A stretch of 64,000 nucleotides of DNA, from assembly GCF_020024835.1 (NCBI RefSeq), contig NZ_JAHHTD010000004.1, forward strand, positions 4,837 through 68,836. Direction: 5' to 3'. How positions within the stretch are numbered: position 1 is the first letter of the stretch; every line of letters starts with the position of its first letter. Made by a program: the position numbers and the translations under genes. Origin of the DNA: Campylobacter sp. GTDB taxonomy: Bacteria > Campylobacterota > Campylobacteria > Campylobacterales > Campylobacteraceae. Of this stretch, positions 56,309 through 64,000 are shown piece by piece. Under the pieces are notes generated by a model, which saw only the letters and a program-made list of their open reading frames with translations, made no database searches and was not told where the DNA came from.

Positions 56309-58110
56309 TTAATATTTAAGCATTCTTTTTTCATTGATTTTTTTTACTTGTTTGAAATTACCATCAAGGTATTCTAAATATGCAATGGCGTATTTTCTTG
56401 AAATATCAAAATGATTTTTTACAAAATTTACATCTAAATTCTGTGTTTTTAAAAGGATTAAAAAATTATCCATTAATGAATTTAAAGCTTGTTTTTCTAT
56501 AAAAATATTATGCGTTAGTCTTATTATTTTATTTTCTTTAGTTAATTTTTTAAGTATGCTATCTCCATTTTTTCTATCTAATCCTAATTGTTCATATAGA
56601 TTATAAGGAGCAGTTGGTTTAATTCCTTCTTTTTTTAAAATTTCAAAAAGCTCACAATAATTTTTTTCTTTTAATTTCTTAAAATCTTGTCCTTTTAAAA
56701 AATAAATTCCATCTTTAAAATCTAAAAAATCTTGCATTTGCTCTAAAGTATATGCACAAAAATCTTCACTAGCCCACGAAAGTCTTAATGAGATTGAATG
56801 AGCAGATATTAATGCATTTTGATTTTTAGAAAAGATAAATTGTATAAAATTTTTAAGCTCATTTTGTGCTTTTAAATCATATACATTTAAAGCTTTTTCA
56901 TCAACAAAAACATTAGTTAAGTTTTTTGCTAAATTTAAAGCTTCTTGATGAGTTAGCTTAAAGCGTTGGTAGCTTGAGATTAGTCCAAAACCAAATTTAT
57001 GAGTATTTTTTAAAAATTCAAATATTGCACTAAAATTTTTTTGTTCTAAAAGCTTTAAGAATTGTATTTTTGTGTCTTTTTTTAATGGCTCACTTACTGG
57101 ATTTAAAACAATTCCTCCGCTTTTGACACGTCCATTTTCAAGTAAAATAAATTTATCATCAAAACACAAAGAGATAGGTTTTTCAAATTCTAAACTTGCA
57201 TAGATTTTATCTTCAAATTCCTTGATAATATTTACCTTAGCATTGATTTTTTTACTACCTGTGCAAAATTCAAATTCATTTTTATGTTTGATTTCATTAG
57301 AAAATATTAAAACATCTACACTTTTAAAGCTTTTAAAAAATCCTTTTTTAGTAAGAATATATCCTTTTTTTAAATCATAATAATTACAATTTAAATTTAA
57401 AGCTACTCGATTATAAGCACACACTTGATCAATATTTATATCGTGAATTTGTATATTTTTTACGCTAATATCTTTTTGCTTTTCAATACAATAAATTTTT
57501 TCATTTTTACTAATTTTTCCTTCATTTAAGCTTCCAGTAACTATCGTCCCTATCCCTTTTAAAGAAAAAACTCTGTCGATAAAATATCTAAATATAAAAT
57601 CTTTTTCACATTCTTTTGGTTTTAAATTTAACAAGTATTTTTTTAATTCTTCGATACTTTTTTGATTATAAATACTAGTGAGAAAAATTTTTAATAAATT
57701 TTATATGATTTTAATTCTTTTAATATAAGATTTTTTTGATACTCAATATCTTCACATAAATCTAATTTATTTAAAATTAAAATAATATCTTTGACGCCTA
57801 AAAATTCTAATACTTTTAAATGTTCTATACTTTGTGCTTTTAAACCTTCGTTAATATCTACGACAAACAAGCATATTTTAAAAGCAAAAGCACCGCTAAT
57901 CATAGTTTTAATTAAATTTTCATGTCCAGGAACATCAATAAATGCTAAATTTATATTAGAATTTTTTAAATGAGAAAAACTAAGATTTATAGTGATACCT
58001 TTTTCTTGCTCTTCTTTTAAATTATCTCCATCAAAGCCATTAAGAGCTTTAATAATAGAGGTTTTTCCATGATCAATATGACCAGCAGTTCCTATGATAA
58101 TACTATGCAT
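56309..58110 (-). pseudogene. selB: Selenocysteine-specific elongation factor SelB, frameshifted
   Basis: SelB delivers selenocysteinyl-tRNA to recoded UGA codons. The N-terminal GTPase part starts at 58110 (MHSIIIGTAGHIDHGKTSII) and carries DVPGHENLI and NKLDL. The frame stops at 57691 after ...SYKIY. In the +1-shifted frame the protein continues without a break of homology (...FLTSIYNQKSIEELKKYLLNLK) to 56309, with domain II (FSLKGIGTIVTGSLNEG) and C-terminal winged helices. One extra T near 57690 would restore a ~600-residue protein. Either a real mutation or a homopolymer sequencing error is possible. selA is intact. Confidence 0.85.
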
Positions 58111-59434
58111 TAAATACCTCATCAATAATTTTGATTAATTTTTCTAAATCTTTATTTAATATAGTCCTAAAATCTAAGACAAATTCATCTTTTTCAATAC
58201 GACCTATTACACCTTTTTTTCTAAATATTTCTTGTAAAATCAATGCTTTGCCTTTAAAACTTAGTATAAAACTATCTAAATTTTTATCAGGCATAGAACC
58301 ACCACCTACTAGACTTTTTGAAATTTTTAAATCACAGGGAGATTGGATATTGTTTTTTACAAAATTAGCTTTTGTTTTTATGCTTGCTAAATTATCATTG
58401 AGTAATCTTAAAGTTGGAATTTTTTCATATTTTTTTTCTAAATATGCTTTTGTAGTTTCATTTAAAAAAGCTAAAGTGATTTTATCAACTCTTAGCATTC
58501 TTAAAAGTTGATTTTTTTTAAGTTTTTCGATGTGCTTTTTTTTCCCAAGTATTATCCCTGCTTGAGTTGAACCAAAAAGCTTATCACCACTAAAGCTTAA
58601 TATATCGCAATATTTTAATAAATCTTTTACGCAAGGTTCATTTTTGGTAAGTTGTGAGTTTAAATTTTCACACCAACCTGATCCTAAATCATAATAAGAA
58701 ATGATTTTTTTCTTTTTTGTTAAATTATAAATTTCTTTTAATGAAACTTCTTCAAAAAATCCTTTAAAGGCAAAATTAGAACGATGAGTTTTTAATATAA
58801 TTTTAGTATTTAAAGAAATAGCATTTTCATAATCTTGTAAATGAGTTTTATTAGTAGTTCCTATTTCTTTTAGTAAAACTCCAGCAGCATAAACTACTTC
58901 AGGTATTCTAAAACTGCCTCCAATTTCTACTAATTCACTTCTTGAGGTAATAACTTCACAATCTTTTGCTAATGTATTTAATATCAAAAATACTGCTGCT
59001 GCGTTATTATTGACTATTAGACAATCTTCACAATTAAATAAAATTTTTAAATTTGCACTAAGTGCGTCGTATCTTGAGCCCCTTTTTCCGTTGTTGATAT
59101 TAAATTCTAAATTTGAATAAGAACACACAATATCTTTTGTTTGTTCAAAAATATTTTCATCTATAATGCTACGACCTAAGTTGGTGTGGATAATGACTCC
59201 AGTTGCATTGATTAAGCTTTTTGACTGGGTATTTAAAAATTCATCTATTGCATTTTTAATCTTAAAAATGAGTTCTTCAAAAGAAAATTCTAATTTTGGA
59301 TCTTTTAAAATTTGTTTTTTGCACTCTAAAACAATTAATTTTGAAAAATAATTTTTTAAATACAAAGGATAAATACATAAGTTTTCATCATTAATAAGAG
59401 AATTTATCGGAGGGAATGTTCTAAATTTATTCAT
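58103..59434 (-). CDS. selA: L-seryl-tRNA(Sec) selenium transferase
   Basis: SelA is the PLP enzyme that converts seryl- to selenocysteinyl-tRNA(Sec). The 443-residue protein has NATGVIIHTNLGRSII, the PLP lysine in LSFSGDKLFGSTQAGII (about residue 284), and GGGSMPDK. Its end overlaps the selB start by eight bases (GTATTTAATGCATAG). With SelB it would serve the selenoprotein formate dehydrogenase of Campylobacter, which is not in this window. Confidence 0.95.
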   Translation of the reverse strand: MNKFRTFPPINSLINDENLCIYPLYLKNYFSKLIVLECKKQILKDPKLEFSFEELIFKIKNAIDEFLNTQSKSLINATGVIIHTNLGRSIIDENIFEQTKDIVCSYSNLEFNINNGKRGSRYDALSANLKILFNCEDCLIVNNNAAAVFLILNTLAKDCEVITSRSELVEIGGSFRIPEVVYAAGVLLKEIGTTNKTHLQDYENAISLNTKIILKTHRSNFAFKGFFEEVSLKEIYNLTKKKKIISYYDLGSGWCENLNSQLTKNEPCVKDLLKYCDILSFSGDKLFGSTQAGIILGKKKHIEKLKKNQLLRMLRVDKITLAFLNETTKAYLEKKYEKIPTLRLLNDNLASIKTKANFVKNNIQSPCDLKISKSLVGGGSMPDKNLDSFILSFKGKALILQEIFRKKGVIGRIEKDEFVLDFRTILNKDLEKLIKIIDEVFNA

Positions 59435-59518
59435 CTTAAACCTTAAGAAAAAACTAGTAAAATTATAACTTTTTTATAATGAAATTTATATAATTATTAA
59501 AAAATAAAGAGAGTAATG

Positions 59519-61165
59519 ATGAAAGATTTTGTTTTTTTAGAAAATGATGATTTAATCCCCTTGAGTGATAATATATCCATAGTATCTAATGCTTGCGAAG
59601 ATGTTTTTATAGGAAATTCTTTACTTTTAAATCCTAAAGTGTATGCTCCAGAAATTAATTTTTATTTAAAAAATTCCACAGATAGTGTTTTAAAAAAATC
59701 AAAAACCATTGATACTTTATATGAAATAAGGTCTAAAATTTATGATATGGGGCTTGATTTAGAATACACCAAAGAAGTGGGTAAAAACGTAATCATTGTT
59801 AGTGATGATGATGATGAAATAAAATTGCTAGAAGAATTAAAAAAACAAGATTATAAAGTTTTAAAAATTTTAAATGAACAATGTCAAGCAGTTTTAGGTT
59901 CTATAGGAGAGCTTTGCGTAATAGCTTTAAAAAATGATGAGCAAGTAGAAATTGAGTGCGATTTCTTTTTATATAAAAATAAAAAAGATAGTTATGATAA
60001 ACAAAGTGGGTGTTATGATATTAATAATTTAAGCAATGAAAATATTTTGAAGTTATTAAACAATAATTCTCCTAAGTATAAATTTAGAAATTATATTAAT
60101 TATGATGATAGCATTTGTCAATATCACAATAGAAGAAGTATTCATTGTGGAAAATGTGATGAAATATGTCCTAGTGTAGCCATTTTAAAAGATGATGAAA
60201 AAATGCAATTAGAATTTTCTCATATTGATTGTATTCATTGTGGAAAATGTGTGAGTATTTGTCCTAGCGGAGCACTTGATTATGCACCTATTCCAAGAAA
60301 TAGCTTTTATGAAGTTTTAAAATTTTATGAAGATAAAATAATTTTAGTTATTTCAGGGGAGAAAAATATAGAAAACTTAAATGTCGTTTTAAAAGAAAAT
60401 ATAGTGCCATTTATGGTAGAAACTAGCAATTTTTTTGATCAAACCCATCTTTTAGCTATGTTGCAAACTAGTGGTGCGAATGTGATTATTTATGGAGATT
60501 GTTTTGTAAATAAAGAAGCAATAGATCTTGTAAATGAAATTTTTAAAAAAAAATTTAACCAAGATGGAATTTTATTAGCAAATGATGAGATTTCACTTCA
60601 AAATTCTATAAATCAAGCTAATTTTATATCAAAATTGAAATTTATGATTAACAATGTTTCTTTACTAAAAAGAGAGGATTTTGCCATTAGGCTTAAAGAG
60701 CTTATTCAAGAAGATAGATTGGGAAATATTTCTACTAAAGAATGGATACGTTATGGAAAAATTTCTATAAATACAAATACCTGTACTTTGTGCTTAGCTT
60801 GTGCTGGAGCTTGTAATGTCGGAGCTTTAGTTGCAGACACTAAAGACAATTCTTTAAAATTTAATGCAAGTTTATGCACTACCTGTGGATATTGTGAGGT
60901 AAGTTGTGCTGAAAAAGATACTTTGATACTTCAAAGAAGTGGTATTGATTTAGAAAAAGAATATTTTTCTTTTATAACTTTAGCTCAAGATGAGCTTTTT
61001 GCGTGTATTGAGTGCGGTAAAGAATTTGCTACAACGAAAGCTATAGAAAGGATAGCTAGTATTATGAAACCAAAATTTATAGATGATGATATTAAAATTA
61101 AAACTTTATATTGTTGTGCAGAATGTAAAGCTAAAATAATGGTTAAAAATATAAATAAGCTTTGA
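59519..61165 (+). CDS. Polyferredoxin with multiple [4Fe-4S] motifs (Cj1377c-like)
   Basis: The ~548-residue cytoplasmic protein carries several Cys clusters: CGKCDEICPSVAI and CIHCGKCVSICPSGAL near residue 215-250, then CTLCLACAGACNVGAL and CTTCGYCEVSCAEKDTL near 425-465. C-terminal CIECGKEF and CCAECKAKI pairs may bind iron or zinc. I start at 59519 (MKDFVFLEN); an ATG three bases earlier leaves too short an RBS gap. It is divergent from selA, as in C. jejuni, where it is linked to formate dehydrogenase. The electron partners are unknown. Confidence 0.85.
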   Translation: MKDFVFLENDDLIPLSDNISIVSNACEDVFIGNSLLLNPKVYAPEINFYLKNSTDSVLKKSKTIDTLYEIRSKIYDMGLDLEYTKEVGKNVIIVSDDDDEIKLLEELKKQDYKVLKILNEQCQAVLGSIGELCVIALKNDEQVEIECDFFLYKNKKDSYDKQSGCYDINNLSNENILKLLNNNSPKYKFRNYINYDDSICQYHNRRSIHCGKCDEICPSVAILKDDEKMQLEFSHIDCIHCGKCVSICPSGALDYAPIPRNSFYEVLKFYEDKIILVISGEKNIENLNVVLKENIVPFMVETSNFFDQTHLLAMLQTSGANVIIYGDCFVNKEAIDLVNEIFKKKFNQDGILLANDEISLQNSINQANFISKLKFMINNVSLLKREDFAIRLKELIQEDRLGNISTKEWIRYGKISINTNTCTLCLACAGACNVGALVADTKDNSLKFNASLCTTCGYCEVSCAEKDTLILQRSGIDLEKEYFSFITLAQDELFACIECGKEFATTKAIERIASIMKPKFIDDDIKIKTLYCCAECKAKIMVKNINKL

Positions 61166-61273
61166 TTTTAAAGATTAAAATATAGTTGCAAATAAACATT
61201 ATTAGCGTTTAGATAAAATAAAACTATTTTAGTATTTTATAAAGTTTATGATAAGTTAAGTAATTTTTAATTT

Positions 61274-62131
61274 TTAAGTTATTTTAGATAAATTTAGTCC
61301 AAAAGCTTTTTGACTTAAAATTACCTCATCATCTTCTTTTAAATTTTCAGCTTCTAAGGGACTAAGAACAACTTGACTAATTTGAGTTCCTATTCCAAGA
61401 ATCGCCATTATTATAGTATCTTGTTTTTGTAGTTTTAAAATTCTAGCTTTAATGGCAAATTTTTGAGATCCTTTAGTTTGTAAAAAAACTTCATTGGGAT
61501 TTCCTTGTTGTATAATTTTTCCTTGATCTAAAACTATAACTTTATTTGCTAGTTTATATACTTCACTAACATCATGACTAATCAAAATGGTAGTAATATT
61601 ATAATTTTTGTGTATTTTTAAAAGATAATCTTGCAAAATAATTTTCATTTCATTATCTAAAGCACTTAGTGGTTCATCTAAAAGTAAAAGTTTAGGTTTT
61701 CTCATTAAAGATCTAGCTAAAGCTACGCGTTGCTTTTGACCTCCACTAAGTTCTAAAATAGAGCTTTTTTTATAAGAGCTTAAATTTAAAAGCTCTAAAA
61801 GTTCATAAGCAGTTTGTTTATCATTTTTAGCATAAAGTAAATTTTGTTCTACATTCATATTTTCAAATAAAGCATAATCTTGAAATAAAAAACCTATATT
61901 TCTTTTTTGAATACTTAAAAAATAGTTTGCATTAAAAAAAATTTGTTTATCAAATTCACAGCTTCCTTCAGCTTTTTCAAAGCCAGCTATGATTCTTAAA
62001 AGTGTTGTTTTTCCACTCCCACTTTTACCGAATATAGCTAAAAATTCTCCCTGTTGTATGTCAAATTTTGCTTGAAGTTTAAATTCTTGATTTTTATTTT
62101 TAAAAATCTTACAAATATCTATTTTTAACAT
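61274..62131 (-). CDS. modC: Molybdate ABC transporter ATPase
   Basis: The 285-residue ABC protein has Walker A GKSGSGKTTLL (about residue 35-45), signature LSGGQKQRVALARSL, Walker B KLLLLDEPLSALD and the switch His in TILISHDVSEV. A C-terminal ~60-residue mop-like domain (IMAILGIGTQISQVVLSPLEAENL) is truncated relative to E. coli ModC. It overlaps the mop-like gene by seven bases. The permease modB, which lies between them in C. jejuni, is absent here. Confidence 0.9.
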   Translation of the reverse strand: MLKIDICKIFKNKNQEFKLQAKFDIQQGEFLAIFGKSGSGKTTLLRIIAGFEKAEGSCEFDKQIFFNANYFLSIQKRNIGFLFQDYALFENMNVEQNLLYAKNDKQTAYELLELLNLSSYKKSSILELSGGQKQRVALARSLMRKPKLLLLDEPLSALDNEMKIILQDYLLKIHKNYNITTILISHDVSEVYKLANKVIVLDQGKIIQQGNPNEVFLQTKGSQKFAIKARILKLQKQDTIIMAILGIGTQISQVVLSPLEAENLKEDDEVILSQKAFGLNLSKIT

Positions 62132-62514
62132 ATTAATTTCTTTATAAATAAGGCACTAGGATTGATGTAAGTATAAACAAAATCATTATTTTTTAAATCC
62201 ATATTTGTAAAAGCTTTAGTATTAATTTGCACTTCAAATATACAAAAATTATTTTGCATTCTTATAATAGTTATAATTTTTCCTTTAAAAATTTCAATTA
62301 TTTTCGCATAAAGCTCATTTATAAAAGAATTTTTTAATTTTTCTTTACTTAAAAAACATTCATTGCTTTTAAAAGATATAACAACCCTTTGATTTATTTT
62401 AATACTTTCATAGGTATTAAGAGAGAGCATATAAAATTTTTGCGAAGTATTAGTTAATTCTATAAAATTTATACCTTCGTAAGAATCAATGAGGCTAATA
62501 GTAGCCTCTATCAT
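62125..62514 (-). CDS. Mop-domain molybdate-responsive protein (Cj0302c-like)
   Basis: The 129-residue protein consists of two weakly similar ~65-residue mop-like halves. The first is ATISLIDSYEGINFIELTNTSQKFYML and the second is AKIIEIFKGKIITIIRMQNNFCIFEVQ. It corresponds in position to C. jejuni Cj0302c between modA and modB. It may bind molybdate as a store or sensor. It overlaps modA by four bases (ATGA) and modC by seven. Confidence 0.7.
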   Translation of the reverse strand: MIEATISLIDSYEGINFIELTNTSQKFYMLSLNTYESIKINQRVVISFKSNECFLSKEKLKNSFINELYAKIIEIFKGKIITIIRMQNNFCIFEVQINTKAFTNMDLKNNDFVYTYINPSALFIKKLIC

Positions 62515-63266
62515 GGAATATTATATCCATAAGCTTTGAAAATAGCTTTTCCTTTTTCACTTAAAACAAAATCATAAAATTTTTTAGCGTCCATATTATC
62601 TTTACCATGTTTTGTTATAACTATACCTTGATTAATAGGCGAATAAAGCTTTTGATCTATTAAAATATAATTTACATTTTCTTTTAAATTGTATTTTTTA
62701 AGACCTTCTTCATGTAAAGCACTAGCTGCTACAAAGCCTGCATCTGTTGCTGTTAAGGTTTGAGTAAGTGTCTCGCCTATAGATTTTGCTTCTATGATTT
62801 TACTTTTGATAATTTCATAAATTCCTAGTTTTTTCAAAGTTTCTACACTTGCTTCTCCATAAGGAGCTGTTTTTGGATTAGCAATAGCAATTAATTTAAC
62901 ATTTTCACTTTTTAAGGCTTCTAAACCTTTACTTAAGTCTGTTACATTCGTTCTTAAAGTAAGTAACGCAAGAGCACCTTGTGCATAAATTACAGGCTTA
63001 GTAACAGCTAAATTTTCATCATAAAGTTTTTGTGCAAATTTCATATTAGCAGCCATAAACACATCAAAAGGAGCTCCATTTTGAATTTGTGCAACTAAAT
63101 TTCCACTTGCTCCTAAGGTTACATTTATACTAGTGTCTGGATTTTCTTTTTTGAATTGACTTTCTAGTTCTTTAAATGCATAAGTAACATTTGCTGCAGC
63201 AGCGATATTTATATTGGCACTATAGCCAAAAACACATAGGGTTAAAAAAATTAGAATTTTTTTCAT
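62511..63266 (-). CDS. modA: Molybdate-binding periplasmic protein
   Basis: The 251-residue solute-binding protein has a signal peptide (KKILIFLTLCVFGYSANI) and the ModA pattern: AAAANVTYAFKELESQF, VTLGASGNLVAQIQNGAPFDVFMAAN, ANPKTAPYGEASVETL and TDAGFVAASAL. The two ligand-binding Ser/Thr positions (GASGNL and ANPKTAPYG) are visible. It is the first gene of the mod operon. Confidence 0.94.
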   Translation of the reverse strand: MKKILIFLTLCVFGYSANINIAAAANVTYAFKELESQFKKENPDTSINVTLGASGNLVAQIQNGAPFDVFMAANMKFAQKLYDENLAVTKPVIYAQGALALLTLRTNVTDLSKGLEALKSENVKLIAIANPKTAPYGEASVETLKKLGIYEIIKSKIIEAKSIGETLTQTLTATDAGFVAASALHEEGLKKYNLKENVNYILIDQKLYSPINQGIVITKHGKDNMDAKKFYDFVLSEKGKAIFKAYGYNIP

Positions 63267-63299
63267 GTTTATCCTTAAATTAATAGTAATTTTGTAAAA

Positions 63300-63305
63300 A
63301 TTATA
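63300..63305 (-). promoter_or_regulatory. Likely -10 element of the mod operon
   Basis: On the minus strand GCTATAATTTTTAC lies ~35 bases before the modA ATG, with A/T-rich DNA upstream. This is typical of Campylobacter sigma-70 promoters. A Mop-type operator is not obvious, and the upstream sequence may be cut by the foreign join at ~63350. Confidence 0.5.
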
Positions 63306-63351
63306 GCTTATTTTTAGCGCAGAAAAATAAAATATTTTTTTTGCATATTTT

Positions 63352-64000
63352 AAAATATCATTGATATTTTATTTGGTCAGAAGGTATATCATTTGGATTA
63401 CCAAAGTTTAATTTAAATGAACTAGATAATGAAATATCTTCTCCTTCAATAAAGTTTCCTTTACCACTAATAGTTAATTCAACTATTTGTCTTAATTTTA
63501 AATTAATTAAGACCGGAGAAGATTCTTTAGTTTTGTTATTATAAGTTGTTCTTAAAACTACTTGTTTACCATTCATTTCTTTAGTAGTTTTGACAGATAA
63601 TGTTTTATTAGTAGCTCCAGGAATTTCAGAATAGTTATTTCCATCTTTATAATATCATTGGTATTTGATATTATCTGGAGGAGTTGAACCATTGTTCATT
63701 ACTATTGAACTATTTAATACTAAATCATCTCCTTCATTAAGATTTGTGTTACCTGTGACATTAACTTGTTTTACTTCAGGAGTTGCAACTGGTGCATTCG
63801 ATGTACTATATCCTTTAACAGTTACAGTAATTTCTCAATCGCCAGGAACAAATTCACCAGACGATGAATAATACTTATCTGATCTAACTTTATAGACTAC
63901 ATTATTATTTTCAGCTGAAAATAATTTGGCAGTTAGTTTTGCATTTACTGGGAATATTCTTAAGTAACTACTATAATTTCTTTTTATGTAACTATTCGTG
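63352..64000 (-). CDS. Foreign fragment: surface-protein repeat read with UGA = Trp (mollicute-like)
   Basis: Read on the minus strand from 64000, one frame is open for ~215 codons apart from three TGA codons (63837-63835, 63657-63655, 63360-63358). Each TGA falls where Trp is expected: VPGD-W-EITVTV, IKYQ-W-YYKDG and again IKYQ-W-YFK. No TAA or TAG occurs. The two IKYQW copies lie 99 codons apart, as in Ig-like repeats. Ser/Thr/Asn-rich strands with GxNxxEGDDxxL (NTNLNEGDDLVL, KGNFIEGEDISL) are typical of mycoplasma lipoproteins. Similarity stops at ~63350, where Campylobacter modA upstream DNA begins. Confidence 0.8.

Noticed and set aside
56309..58125. Two separate genes for the selB region
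   Set aside because: The GTPase half and the C-terminal half are parts of one SelB with homology continuous over a one-base shift.
63358..63576. A 72-residue minus-strand ORF under the standard code (MNGKQVVLRTTYNN...)
   Set aside because: It is only the piece between two TGA codons of a longer frame that is continuous when TGA is read as Trp; reported as part of the foreign fragment instead.

Overview
The window is low-GC DNA (estimated under 30% GC by eye) with the gene content and gene order of a thermotolerant Campylobacter. The C. lari group or a close relative fits best. Signature runs are fabH-plsX-rpmF-yceD-ndk-fdxA/ahpC-flhB, accC-accB-dcd-pseB, selA-selB-dsbC and the pseudaminic-acid flagellar glycosylation locus with homopolymeric G/C tracts. 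The genus is secure; the species is an inference.

Layout. 1-17 kb is housekeeping: cstA (cut by the window edge), uvrA, a solitary trpB with a possible leader peptide, polA-motA-motB, lipid genes, redox genes and flhB. 17-35.6 kb is the flagellin glycan locus. It holds pseA-hisH-hisF on the plus strand. On the minus strand run pseB-pseC, then a set of acyl-chemistry genes (M28/DUF4910-like protein, AAC(3)-like acyltransferase, two ACPs, FkbH-like HAD protein, KAS III-like synthase, VOC protein, methyltransferases), then pseF, pseG and pseH. Two DUF2920 genes sit in the middle on the plus strand. Eight G/C tracts of 9-12 bases lie here. In this copy three genes are out of frame (DUF2920 copy 1, the VOC gene, the DUF4910 gene) and can be restored on paper by losing one G. 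pseI and the maf glycosyltransferases are not in the window.

35.6-48.7 kb is an accessory island between dcd and pseB, which are neighbours in C. jejuni. It looks like an integrated, decayed conjugative plasmid. It has a virD4/traG remnant, an antitoxin-Fic pair, a TraF-like fragment, parA plus a ribbon-helix-helix protein, a relaxase and MobC-like gene both broken, a GC-rich multi-hairpin region, a RepL-like initiator, a PIN protein, and trbB-trbC plus a shortened trbD. Embedded in it is an unusual trio: a complete cytosine-5 DNA methyltransferase convergent with a two-gene operon. That operon encodes a 732-residue protein with two GHKL ATPase domains and a histidine-kinase H-box, and a receiver-domain protein with an unknown C-terminal half. 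It is the best candidate here for an undescribed restriction/defence or signalling system.

48.7-63.3 kb returns to core genes: dcd, accB-accC, a SurA-like chaperone, gltX, malic enzyme, mqnA, dsbC-like, selB (frameshifted), selA, a polyferredoxin, and modC-mop-modA without modB. The last ~650 bases (63352-64000) do not look like Campylobacter. On the minus strand they form one continuous frame only if TGA is read as tryptophan, as in Mycoplasma/Spiroplasma, and they resemble a repetitive mollicute surface protein. A chimeric assembly join is the simplest explanation.
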